The translations under genes and the position numbers were made by a program. DNA of 9,062 nucleotides from a bacterium (GTDB taxonomy: Bacteria; T1Sed10-126). Shown here in pieces: positions 1-6,274 of this stretch. How positions within the stretch are numbered: position 1 is the stretch's first letter; each line of letters opens with the position of its first letter. The notes beneath the pieces were generated by a model that was given only the letters and a program-made list of their open reading frames with translations, did not search any database and was not told the origin of the DNA. Location of the stretch: the NCBI GenBank assembly GCA_003557545.1, contig PWOD01000035.1, positions 1 through 9,062 on the forward strand, written 5' to 3'.

Positions 1-961
1 CCGCCAGAACCGGGACGAGGTCCGGGCAATCTCCGGCATCAAAAGTAAAGGGTGGCGGTCTAAAGGGGCCGGTCAGCTCCAATCCTGGATTAGAGGTGTT
101 CCGATTAATCCAGTTAATTTTAGCTCCAAGTTTTTGAAGCAGTTTCAGAAGTTTTCTATCCGCCTGCAGATCATCCGGCTGGAGTCCATCCAATCTTACT
201 GTTCCAGCCGTCAGCAGCCCACCGACAATATGAAAAGCTGCCGAACTATAATCACCGGGCACAGTATAATCAAGTGGTTTGACTGCAGTTCGCTCTACCC
301 GGTACTGACCGGTTTCTGCAGCTTCAATTGTAATTCCAGCCCGCTGCAAAAGCTCGACTGTCATATCAACATAAGGTTTGCTAACCAGCTGGCCAGAAAC
401 TTCAACTGTTCCGCCGCCGATAGTGGCCAGAGCAATTAGCCAGCCAGAAACAAGCTGGCTGGTGGTTCGAGCTGATATTCTAATTATACGATCTGAAACC
501 GATTGACCCGGATAACAGCAGATAGGAACCGTATGATCATCCCCGGTCCCAGACAGTTCAAGATCATTCTGTCGGAAGGCCCGGACAAGTTCAACATTTG
601 ACCGCTTTTTTAAAGTACCCCGTCCAACGATACGAACTCTTTCAGGACCCGGCAAGACAGAACAGAGCGGCAGTAAAAATCGTAACAGTGTCCCACTTTC
701 CCCAACTTCAAGCCGATCGGTTGTAATTCCAGGCCGATCTGCGGCAACTATTTCAAGAGAACTATCCATCTCCCTCAGTCTCGAACCAAACCGGGGTAAA
801 ATCTCTTGAGTGGCCCGATTATCCTCGGAATCCAGAGGATGGTAAATAGTTCCGCCAGAGATTAATCCGGCGACTAATAAAGCTCGATGTGTGAATGATT
901 TTGAGGCCGGGATCCGCAGCTGGCCGGTTAGCTCAGCCGAATTTTCAACTATTGCTCGCAT
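1..961 (-). CDS. aroA: 3-phosphoshikimate 1-carboxyvinyltransferase (EPSP synthase), C-terminus cut off by window edge
   Basis: EPSP synthase transfers the enolpyruvyl group of PEP to shikimate-3-phosphate, the sixth step of the cytoplasmic shikimate pathway towards chorismate. I translated 320 codons from an ATG at 961; the frame stays open to base 1, so about 100 C-terminal residues of the usual ~430 are missing. Visible motifs, in order: PASKSFTHRALL (K21, S22, R26, shikimate/PEP site), GESGTLLRFLLPL near residue 85, TSQ (phosphate binding), SKPYVDMT, PGDYSSAAF, and CPDLVPVLA with D314 at the position of the catalytic Asp (E. coli D313). The SKSxxHRA, GESGT and CPD forms resemble the AroA branch I associate with Clostridia. 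The start overlaps the last 17 bases of rnc; CAGGTAG upstream can serve as ribosome binding site, so translation is probably coupled. Placing aroA behind rnc is unusual. Confidence 0.93.
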   Translation of the reverse strand, partial: MRAIVENSAELTGQLRIPASKSFTHRALLVAGLISGGTIYHPLDSEDNRATQEILPRFGSRLREMDSSLEIVAADRPGITTDRLEVGESGTLLRFLLPLCSVLPGPERVRIVGRGTLKKRSNVELVRAFRQNDLELSGTGDDHTVPICCYPGQSVSDRIIRISARTTSQLVSGWLIALATIGGGTVEVSGQLVSKPYVDMTVELLQRAGITIEAAETGQYRVERTAVKPLDYTVPGDYSSAAFHIVGGLLTAGTVRLDGLQPDDLQADRKLLKLLQKLGAKINWINRNTSNPGLELTGPFRPPPFTFDAGDCPDLVPVLA

Positions 962-1661
962 TGTTATCTACCTGAAGCGATTCCAGCGCCTGCTGGGCCG
1001 CTGACTGTTCAGCATCCTTTTTGTTTGTTCCGGTTCCCCGACCAAAAATCTCATCATTGATCTGAACATTAACCCGGTATTTTGGAGCATGCTCAGGCCC
1101 CGACACCGTCTCAACCTGATAGGTAGGATACTGATTCCATGTCCGCTGAACAGCCTCCAGCAGCCGACCTTTATAATTCTTACTGCCCTCCTCCAGATAT
1201 CTTGTAACCTGCTGTTTTAAATAGGGTAAGATAAACTGTTTTGTTATCTCGAGTCCTGAGGTCAAGTAAACCGCTGCAGTCAACGCCTCCACGGCATCGG
1301 CCAGTTCCCGCTGAAGACCACGCTGAGCCTTTTGTTCACCGACACCCAGTCTAAGCAACGGCCGCAAATTAAGTTTAAGGGCGATTTCATAAAGAGAGTT
1401 TGTATTAACAACCGCGCTTTTTATCTTGGAAAGTCTACCCTCCTGGGCCTGCCCAAACTTTAGAAAGATAAATTCGCCGGCAATCAATTCAAGAATTGCA
1501 TCACCTAAAAACTCCAGCCTCTCATTATCATAATCAAGATCATTTTCATTACGATAGCTGCTGTGAGTCAGGGCTTCAAGAAAATCGTCCGGGTTATCCT
1601 CAACAGGTAAATCAAACCTGTCTTTAAGTGCGGTAAGCAGATCATTATCTTCGTCAGTCAT
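945..1661 (-). CDS. rnc: Ribonuclease III
   Basis: RNase III is a cytoplasmic homodimeric endonuclease that cuts double-stranded RNA, including pre-rRNA, structured mRNA leaders and sense-antisense duplexes. The 238-residue product has the usual length. The nuclease domain (about residues 10-155) carries ALTHSSY (30-36) and the signature NERLEFLGD (46-54). The catalytic acids are E47, D54, D122 and E125, the last two in LADAVEAL. A double-stranded RNA-binding domain follows (about 160-230: NYKGRLLEAVQ, GRGTGTNKKDAEQSAAQQAL). The segment between GEQK and LAD is about one residue shorter than usual, but no key residue is lost. The ATG at 1661 is preceded by AGGGGA at 11 nt, a distant site set in a small hairpin. 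The 135-bp gap after fabF is structured and could be an autoregulatory leader, as known for E. coli rnc. Confidence 0.96.
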   Translation of the reverse strand: MTDEDNDLLTALKDRFDLPVEDNPDDFLEALTHSSYRNENDLDYDNERLEFLGDAILELIAGEFIFLKFGQAQEGRLSKIKSAVVNTNSLYEIALKLNLRPLLRLGVGEQKAQRGLQRELADAVEALTAAVYLTSGLEITKQFILPYLKQQVTRYLEEGSKNYKGRLLEAVQRTWNQYPTYQVETVSGPEHAPKYRVNVQINDEIFGRGTGTNKKDAEQSAAQQALESLQVDNNASNS

Positions 1662-1684
1662 CTGAAGTAGTTCCCCTATTACAG
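1662..1684 (-). promoter_or_regulatory. Imperfect hairpin over the rnc ribosome binding site
   Basis: The 23 nt directly before the rnc ATG form a near-palindrome. On the minus strand CTGTAATAG faces CTACTTCAG across a GGGAA loop, with 7 of 9 positions paired. The only Shine-Dalgarno-like stretch of rnc (AGGGGA) lies at the top of this stem. Folding would place the site partly in the loop and extend the gap to the ATG. The stem is short and AT-rich, so its stability is doubtful. Confidence 0.35.
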
Positions 1685-1711
1685 TTAAATAATAAATTTT
1701 TAGCTGCCAAA

Positions 1712-1790
1712 CACGCTCCCTGACAATTCAAACAAAAACTGGTCATAATGGAGAAATCGAGGAGAAATGACCGATTACTCAGGGAACGTG
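1712..1790 (-). other. Nested RNA hairpin in the fabF-rnc intergenic region
   Basis: Two arms, 1779-1790 (CACGTTCCCTGA on the minus strand) and 1712-1723 (TCAGGGAGCGTG), pair over 12 positions with one G-U. Inside them a second 6-bp stem forms between GGTCAT (1772-1767) and ATGACC (1746-1741). The apical loop of 20 nt (1766-1747) is pyrimidine-rich and contains TTCTCCTC and TTTCTCC, complementary to Shine-Dalgarno sequences. No T-tract follows, so it is not a standard terminator. It begins only 6 bases after the fabF stop codon. Plausible roles are an RNase III processing site, an mRNA 3'-end stabiliser, or a regulatory loop acting on the fabF start region. A weak promoter-like pair for rnc (TTGTCA 1726-1721, TAAAAA 1702-1697, 18-bp spacer) overlaps its distal arm. 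Confidence 0.6.
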
Positions 1791-1792
1791 AG
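1751..1792 (+). repeat. Inverted partial copy of the fabF translation start region, 3' flank of fabF
   Basis: Read on the plus strand this segment repeats the minus-strand sequence around the fabF start. Block one, 1751-1772, equals 3059-3039 with one extra C at 1758 (21 matches). Block two, GGAACGTGAG at 1783-1792, equals 3036-3027 exactly. Between the blocks are 10 bases here and 2 bases at fabF. Both copies lie in opposite orientation and closely bracket the fabF reading frame, whose stop codon is at 1799-1797. Confidence 0.85.
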
Positions 1793-1796
1793 AAAG

Positions 1797-3038
1797 CTAA
1801 TATTTTTGCAGAACAATGGTGGCGTTATGTCCACCAAAACCAAAGCTATTACTAATGACCGTGGAAACCTCTGCCTCCCGCGCGATATTGGGCACATAGT
1901 CCAGGTCACAATCAGGATCAGGGTTTTGATAATTTATCGTCGGCGGAATCAGACTCTGATTAATTGTCAGAATTGAACTGATTGCCTCAACTGCACCGGC
2001 CGCACCGAGCAGATGGCCGGTAGTCGATTTAATCGAGCTCACAGTGAGGCTGTCGGCATGGGAGCCAAACACGGTCCTCAGAGCAGCAGTTTCGGCTTTA
2101 TCATTCAAAGCTGTTGAGGTACCGTGGGCGTTAACATACTGAACATCCCGGGGTTTGACTCTGGCATCAGCCAGCGCATTTTTTATACAGTTAACAGCAC
2201 CCTGGCCATCACCGCGCGGCGCAGTTATATGATGAGCATCACAGCTTTGACCAAACCCGGATATTTTAGCGTAAATACGTGCTCCACGTTTTTCAGCGTG
2301 TTCACGTGATTCGAGAACTAAAACACCAGCCCCCTCTCCCATGACAAAGCCGTCTCGTTCAGCATCAAAAGGACGTGAAGCTCCCTGGGGGTCATCATTT
2401 CTGGTGCTGAGAGCTTTCAAAGCACAAAACCCACCAAACCCCAGCGGAGTTATACCGGCTTCACTACCACCGGCAAGAATCAGATCAGCTTTACCATCAC
2501 GAATAAACTGCATTGCATCGCCCAGCGAATGTGTAGCCGTGGCACAGGCAGTAACAACCGCCTGGTTAGGACCACGACACTTAAAATGTATTGCTACCTG
2601 GCCGGGAAGAATATTGATCAATAGCTTGGGGATAAGGTAGGGGGACAGACGGCGAGCGCCCCGTTCAAGCAACCGTTGATGTTGGGTCTCAATAGATTCG
2701 ATTCCGCCAATACCAGAACCAATTACGACACCGGCCCGGTCAGAATCGTATTCCGGATTATCCGGATCGAAACCGGCATCAGCGACCGCTTCACGCGCGG
2801 CGACCAGACCATATTGGACAAAAGTATCCATCCGCCGGACTTCTTTACGGTTGAAATATTTCTCCGGTTCAAAATCACTGACCAGACCTGCAATTTTCGA
2901 ACTATATTGTTCGGTATCAAACCTATCTAGCCGGGAAACACCGCTACGTCCTTCAACCAGCGATTCCCAGAACTTATCCACACCGATACCATTTGGTGCA
3001 ACAGCACCGAGACCGGTAACAACTACCTCACGTTCCAT
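1797..3038 (-). CDS. fabF: Beta-ketoacyl-ACP synthase II
   Basis: FabF condenses malonyl-ACP with acyl-ACP, the elongation step of type II fatty acid synthesis in the cytoplasm. I chose the ATG at 3038 over the in-frame ATG at 3044: GGAG (3050-3047) lies 8 nt before 3038 but only 2 nt before 3044. This gives 413 residues, the usual FabF length. The thiolase-fold motifs are complete: nucleophile C165 in VTACATATH, H305 in NAHGTST, K337 and H342 in KSTTGHLLGAAGA, plus the C-terminal NSFGFGGHN. These positions are all two above E. coli C163, H303, K335 and H340. The two-histidine arrangement separates it from FabH. It follows acpP by 36 bp. Its start region is copied in inverted form just behind its stop codon, suggesting RNA-level control. 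Confidence 0.96.
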   Translation of the reverse strand: MEREVVVTGLGAVAPNGIGVDKFWESLVEGRSGVSRLDRFDTEQYSSKIAGLVSDFEPEKYFNRKEVRRMDTFVQYGLVAAREAVADAGFDPDNPEYDSDRAGVVIGSGIGGIESIETQHQRLLERGARRLSPYLIPKLLINILPGQVAIHFKCRGPNQAVVTACATATHSLGDAMQFIRDGKADLILAGGSEAGITPLGFGGFCALKALSTRNDDPQGASRPFDAERDGFVMGEGAGVLVLESREHAEKRGARIYAKISGFGQSCDAHHITAPRGDGQGAVNCIKNALADARVKPRDVQYVNAHGTSTALNDKAETAALRTVFGSHADSLTVSSIKSTTGHLLGAAGAVEAISSILTINQSLIPPTINYQNPDPDCDLDYVPNIAREAEVSTVISNSFGFGGHNATIVLQKY

Positions 3039-3059
3039 GGTCATTTCTCCTCATTTCTC
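3027..3059 (-). promoter_or_regulatory. fabF ribosome binding site and start, with tandem 10-mer and complement downstream of the gene
   Basis: The leader contains two adjacent copies of GAGAAATGA(G/C) (3059-3040), with the Shine-Dalgarno GAGGAG at 3052-3047. ATG triplets occur at 3054, 3044 and 3038; spacing favours 3038. The ATG at 3054 would open an out-of-frame 8-codon ORF (MRRNDHGT) ending inside fabF. The region is complementary to the RNA from 1792-1751. Confidence 0.7.
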
Positions 3060-3074
3060 GCAATATTGTAGCGA

Positions 3075-3305
3075 TTACTGCTTTGATTCAATCTGTGCTA
3101 CAGCTTCTCCAACTGTAGAAATCTTTTCGGCTTCCTCATCTGAAATTTCAATATCAAACTCAACCTCGAAAGCCATAATCAGTTCAGCAAGGTCGAGCGA
3201 GTCGGCGTTAAGATCTTCAGTGAAAGAAGCTTCATCTGTAATTTCAGAACTAGCAACTCCCAGTTGATCTTCAATAATTTCCGCAACAGTGTCCTTAACC
3301 GACAT
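3075..3305 (-). CDS. acpP: Acyl carrier protein
   Basis: ACP carries growing acyl chains on a 4'-phosphopantetheine arm through fatty acid and phospholipid synthesis. The 76-residue, strongly acidic, four-helix protein has the attachment motif [10 protein letters not shown], with S36 as the modified serine. The residue two before D35 is Asn where Gly is more common, a tolerated change. A GTG at 3314 is in frame, but it lies inside the Shine-Dalgarno AGGAGGTG (3319-3312). The ATG at 3305 sits 8 nt behind AGGAGG and is the real start. The site matches AGGAGGTGAT almost perfectly, fitting a very highly expressed protein. A 186-bp gap with a promoter candidate separates it from fabG, so it probably has transcription of its own. 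Confidence 0.97.
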   Translation of the reverse strand: MSVKDTVAEIIEDQLGVASSEITDEASFTEDLNADSLDLAELIMAFEVEFDIEISDEEAEKISTVGEAVAQIESKQ

Positions 3306-3345
3306 TACAATCACCTCCTAAAAAATATGATAAAACCAGCAACTA

Positions 3346-3375
3346 ATTTTACCAGTCTATGAAACAGTTAGACAA
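3346..3375 (-). promoter_or_regulatory. Predicted acpP promoter
   Basis: On the minus strand TTGTCT (3375-3370) and TAAAAT (3351-3346) stand 18 bp apart, and TGG directly before the -10 gives an extended -10 element. A start near 3339 would yield a short leader of about 35 nt containing the strong acpP ribosome binding site. A separate acpP promoter fits the high ACP demand known in other bacteria. Confidence 0.45.
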
Positions 3376-3386
3376 CATCCAGAGAA

Positions 3387-3417
3387 TAGCATATTAGCAG
3401 AAAGATAATTATGCTAA
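3387..3417 (-). promoter_or_regulatory. Overlapping dyads upstream of the acpP promoter
   Basis: Two overlapping inverted repeats are present: TAGCATA (3387-3393) with TATGCTA (3410-3416), spacer 16, and TTAGCA (3394-3399) with TGCTAA (3412-3417), spacer 12. The unit begins 12 bp upstream of the predicted -35. It could bind a dimeric regulator or be an AT-rich upstream element. It does not match a regulator site I recognise. The rest of the 186-bp fabG-acpP gap (3315-3500) shows only weak foldbacks and no terminator. Confidence 0.35.
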
Positions 3418-3500
3418 AAAAACCGAATAATTCAAGTTTTATAGATGTCAGCCAGCTTTAACCCCGGTTCAACTGAGTTAAAAAGGGTTTAAAAACAGGA

Positions 3501-4247
3501 TTACATCTTCATACCACCATCAATTTTCAAAACTTCCCCGGTGATAAAACCACTCTCCTCACCGGCCAGAAAAAGTACGGCGGAAGCTACCTCTTCAGGC
3601 AATCCGAACCGCTTAAGAGGGGTCAAATTCTTTACCTGTTGTTTTTGTGAATCAGGAAGCTGATCAGTCATCTCCGTCTTAATGAAGCCAGGAGCAACGG
3701 CATTACATGTTATATTACGGCTACCAAGTTCCTGAGCAACCGATTTAGCCAGGCCAATAAGAGCTGCCTTAGAAGCTGCATAATTGGTCTGTCCGGCATT
3801 ACCACTCAAACCGATTACCGATGAAACCATAATTATACGCCCCCAGCGCTGTTTCATCATCGTCTTCAAAACGGCCTGGACACAGTTGTAGGCACCATTA
3901 AGATTTACATCAAGAACCATGTCCCAGTCCTGTTTTTTCTGGCGCAACAGAAGACCATCCCGGGTAATTCCTGCATTATTTATGAGGGTATTAATCGGTC
4001 CGTGCTGATCTATCCAGGAATTTAATTTTTCCTTCAATTGATCAAAATCAGTTACATCGGCAGTGAGCGGATAGACATTACCCGGATTATTTTCGGTCAA
4101 TTCTTCAGCGGTCTGCCGGACGATTTGAGACTCAAGGTCTAGCAGACATACGGTTGCTCCCTGGCTGGCAAATTTTTCTGCAATTGCCCGGCCAATACCC
4201 CGGGCACCACCTGTTACAACGACATTCTGATCTGATATTTTAGGCAT
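3501..4247 (-). CDS. fabG: 3-oxoacyl-ACP reductase, short-chain dehydrogenase
   Basis: FabG reduces 3-oxoacyl-ACP to 3-hydroxyacyl-ACP, the first reduction of each elongation cycle. The 248-residue protein is a classical short-chain dehydrogenase with TGGARGIG (12-19), NNAG (90-93), N115, S143, and Y156/K160 in YAASK. The catalytic positions are all five above E. coli N110, S138, Y151 and K155. The C-terminus ends GFITGEVLKIDGGMKM, typical of FabG. An Asp (D37, in CLLDLES) sits at the end of the second strand, where NADPH-using FabGs usually lack an acid; this suggests NADH use. R16 before GIG is kept, so dual use is possible. The ATG overlaps the fabD TGA by one base (TGATG), and GGAGGCGATC inside fabD serves as ribosome binding site, giving translational coupling. 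Confidence 0.95.
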   Translation of the reverse strand: MPKISDQNVVVTGGARGIGRAIAEKFASQGATVCLLDLESQIVRQTAEELTENNPGNVYPLTADVTDFDQLKEKLNSWIDQHGPINTLINNAGITRDGLLLRQKKQDWDMVLDVNLNGAYNCVQAVLKTMMKQRWGRIIMVSSVIGLSGNAGQTNYAASKAALIGLAKSVAQELGSRNITCNAVAPGFIKTEMTDQLPDSQKQQVKNLTPLKRFGLPEEVASAVLFLAGEESGFITGEVLKIDGGMKM

Positions 4248-5191
4248 CAGCTGATCGCCTCCAGAGTTTTTTTAGTTTTTTCTATATTATCGGTCTGATA
4301 AACCGTTGGTTTGGCGCCGGCATTTCTAGCAATCCTTTTAACCAGCCCGGACAGCACCTTACCAGGTCCAACCTCAACAAATGTTTCAACACCATCCTGC
4401 AGCAGAGTTTCGATGGTTTTTACCCAATTAACCGGTTTCACCAGTTGATCAAGCAGCTGCTTGACCGGAGCAGTCCCTGTAAAAACCTCCCCATCAACAT
4501 TGGGGAGATAGGGTTTTCCCGCTTTCCAATCAACCTGCTCCAACTCCCGTTCAAGCCGGGGAATTGCCGGTGCCATATAGCTACTGTGCCATGGACCGGA
4601 CACATCCAGCCGCACGGCTTTCAGAGCACCGGCCTGGCTGGCCTGCTCGACAACAGCCTCCAGAGCGGCATCCGAACCAGAAACAACCAGTTGACCCGGC
4701 GCATTAAACAGTGACAGCTCAGCCTGTCCCTCAATTGCCGGATCAGTGGAGATATGCTGACAGATCTGTTCAAGTTTATCAGGAGCAAGTTTTAAGATGG
4801 CTGCCATTCCTCCAGAAAGTTTTTCGGCCTGTTCATCCATCGCCCGGCCACGGGCCTGGACAACCGGAAGAAGCTGCTCGAATGATGCCCGGCCGGAGGC
4901 AACCAGAGCATTATATTCTCCAAGACTATGCCCGGCAAAATAATCAGCCTTAATTCCCGCCGCTTTCAACCGACGATAAATCAGCTGGGAAACCACAAAA
5001 ATTGCCGGTTGAGTGTAGCGGGTTCTGGCCAGCTGTTGATCTGTTCCTTCAACCAACAGCTGATGCAGATCAAAATCCAGCAGTTGATCAGCCTGTTCAA
5101 ACCAGGATTTTTCCTGCTGATCGATAAAATCAAGTCCCATTCCCTGTCTCTGAGAACCCTGCCCCGGAAAAATAACTGCCAAACTCACCAC
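4247..5191 (-). CDS. fabD: Malonyl-CoA:ACP transacylase
   Basis: FabD moves malonate from CoA to ACP, supplying the extender unit for FabH and FabF. The product of 314 residues has the family's length. Motifs present are GQGSQ (10-14), nucleophile S89 in GHSLGE, R114 (malonate carboxylate binding), H202 in SGPWHSS, and VGPGKVLSGLVKR near the C-terminus. S89, R114 and H202 match E. coli S92, R117 and H201. The start is a GTG, and two are adjacent (5191 and 5188). AGGTGATC, matching the extended anti-Shine-Dalgarno complement, lies directly upstream and allows either; I use 5191. The protein is notably rich in glutamine. An 87-bp AT-rich gap separates it from fabH, and its stop overlaps fabG by one base. 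Confidence 0.96.
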   Translation of the reverse strand: MVSLAVIFPGQGSQRQGMGLDFIDQQEKSWFEQADQLLDFDLHQLLVEGTDQQLARTRYTQPAIFVVSQLIYRRLKAAGIKADYFAGHSLGEYNALVASGRASFEQLLPVVQARGRAMDEQAEKLSGGMAAILKLAPDKLEQICQHISTDPAIEGQAELSLFNAPGQLVVSGSDAALEAVVEQASQAGALKAVRLDVSGPWHSSYMAPAIPRLERELEQVDWKAGKPYLPNVDGEVFTGTAPVKQLLDQLVKPVNWVKTIETLLQDGVETFVEVGPGKVLSGLVKRIARNAGAKPTVYQTDNIEKTKKTLEAIS

Positions 5192-5215
5192 AGATCACCT
5201 GCTTTTAGGAATAAA

Positions 5216-5244
5216 AATATAAAATTAGATCTCATTAAAATCAA
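5216..5244 (-). promoter_or_regulatory. Possible internal promoter before fabD
   Basis: In the 87-bp AT-rich gap between fabH and fabD, TTGATT (5244-5239) and TATATT (5221-5216) are 17 bp apart on the minus strand, ending about 25 nt before the fabD start. Such matches arise easily in AT-rich DNA. The gap's position inside an otherwise tightly packed operon is the main support. Confidence 0.28.
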
Positions 5245-5278
5245 ACAAATATTGAATTAACAACTAGATTTCAAAACT

Positions 5279-6274
5279 CTACCCTGGAAGGTTAACAATC
5301 GCTGCGCCCCAGGTCAATCCACCACCGAAAGCAACCATCATCACCTTATCCCCCGCCCTGATTTTACCCTCCCGACGGGCCTCATCAAGGGCTATACCGA
5401 TAGAGGCAGCCGATGTGTTACCATATTTATCAAGATTAATAATCATCTTCTCTTTCGGCATATCAAGTCGTTTCCTGACCGACTCAATTATTCGTGTGTT
5501 GGCCTGGTGACAGATAACCCAATCAATCTCATCCGGACCCATATCAGCACGATTAAGCGCCCGCAGCGCCGAAGATTTCATTTTGCGAACAGCTATACGA
5601 TAAACAGCTCGCCCATCCATCGCCAGCATATGTTCATTTTTTTCTACCGATTCCGGAGTTAAGGGAACGGCAGAGCCCCCGGCCGGGAGTGTAAGAATAT
5701 TACGATTTTCACCATCAGCTTTAATATAAAGAGAATCAAACCCGTTTGTTGGACTATCAGGTTGATTACTAACAACAACACCGGCGGCACCATCGCCAAA
5801 AAGCACGCAAGTAGTGCGATCTTCCCAGTTTAAAACCCGTGAATAAAGTTCAGAGGCAACTACGAGGACATTTTCCACAACACCTGCTTTAATCTGACTA
5901 TGAGCAAGGGAAAGGCCATAAATAAATCCCGAACAAGCAGCCGAGATATCAAAAGCGGCAGCACTGGATATACCAAGGCGATCCTGTAGAGCGCAGGCAG
6001 TCGAAGGAAAAGCCATATCTGGAGTAGCAGTGGGGACTATAACAAGATCGATCGCATCGGGCGATATTCCGGCATCCTCCAGGGCAGCACGGCCCGCCGG
6101 AACAGCCAGATCGGAGGCCGATTTATCATCAGAACAAAAGCGTCGTTCACAGATTCCACTTCGAGTCCTGATCCATTCATCGGACGTATCAACCCGCTCT
6201 TCTAAATCACAGTTAGTCACAACATTTTCCGGAACATAACTACCGGTACCGACAATCACAGGATTTCTAACCAT
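5279..6274 (-). CDS. fabH: Beta-ketoacyl-ACP synthase III
   Basis: FabH starts fatty acid synthesis by condensing a short acyl-CoA with malonyl-ACP. The 331-residue protein shows the full Cys-His-Asn triad: C114 in DISAACSGF, H256 in CHQANTRI and N286 in YGNTSAASI, matching E. coli C112, H244 and N274. The N-terminal IVGTGSYVPENVVTN, the WIRTRSGI block and the C-terminal FGGGLTWGAAIV are typical of FabH and separate it from FabF. Whether the primer is acetyl- or branched-chain CoA cannot be read from these motifs. The ATG overlaps the plsX stop by one base (TAATG), and GGAGGA (6286-6281) inside plsX lies 6 nt before it, so translation is coupled to plsX. An AT-rich gap follows before fabD. 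Confidence 0.96.
   Translation of the reverse strand: MVRNPVIVGTGSYVPENVVTNCDLEERVDTSDEWIRTRSGICERRFCSDDKSASDLAVPAGRAALEDAGISPDAIDLVIVPTATPDMAFPSTACALQDRLGISSAAAFDISAACSGFIYGLSLAHSQIKAGVVENVLVVASELYSRVLNWEDRTTCVLFGDGAAGVVVSNQPDSPTNGFDSLYIKADGENRNILTLPAGGSAVPLTPESVEKNEHMLAMDGRAVYRIAVRKMKSSALRALNRADMGPDEIDWVICHQANTRIIESVRKRLDMPKEKMIINLDKYGNTSAASIGIALDEARREGKIRAGDKVMMVAFGGGLTWGAAIVNLPG

Noticed and set aside
1767-1976. Plus-strand 69-codon frame preceded by GAGGAG
   Set aside because: It is antisense to the fabF 3' end, encodes no recognisable protein, and its apparent ribosome binding site is the inverted copy of fabF's, only 2 nt from the ATG. Kept only as part of the antisense RNA idea.
2341-2640. 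Plus-strand open frames of 60-140 codons over fabF, fabD, plsX and pta
   Set aside because: All lie opposite well-supported genes, lack good ribosome binding sites and show no recognisable protein motif; they are by-products of minus-strand coding.
3306-3314. GTG start for acpP at 3314
   Set aside because: The GTG lies inside the AGGAGGTG Shine-Dalgarno; the ATG at 3305 has ideal spacing and matches the ACP N-terminus.
3420-3500. Possible terminator after fabG (AACCC with GGGTT, 20-nt loop)
   Set aside because: The stem is only five pairs plus a mismatch and no T-tract follows; an isolated T-run near 3418 on the minus strand has no stem before it.
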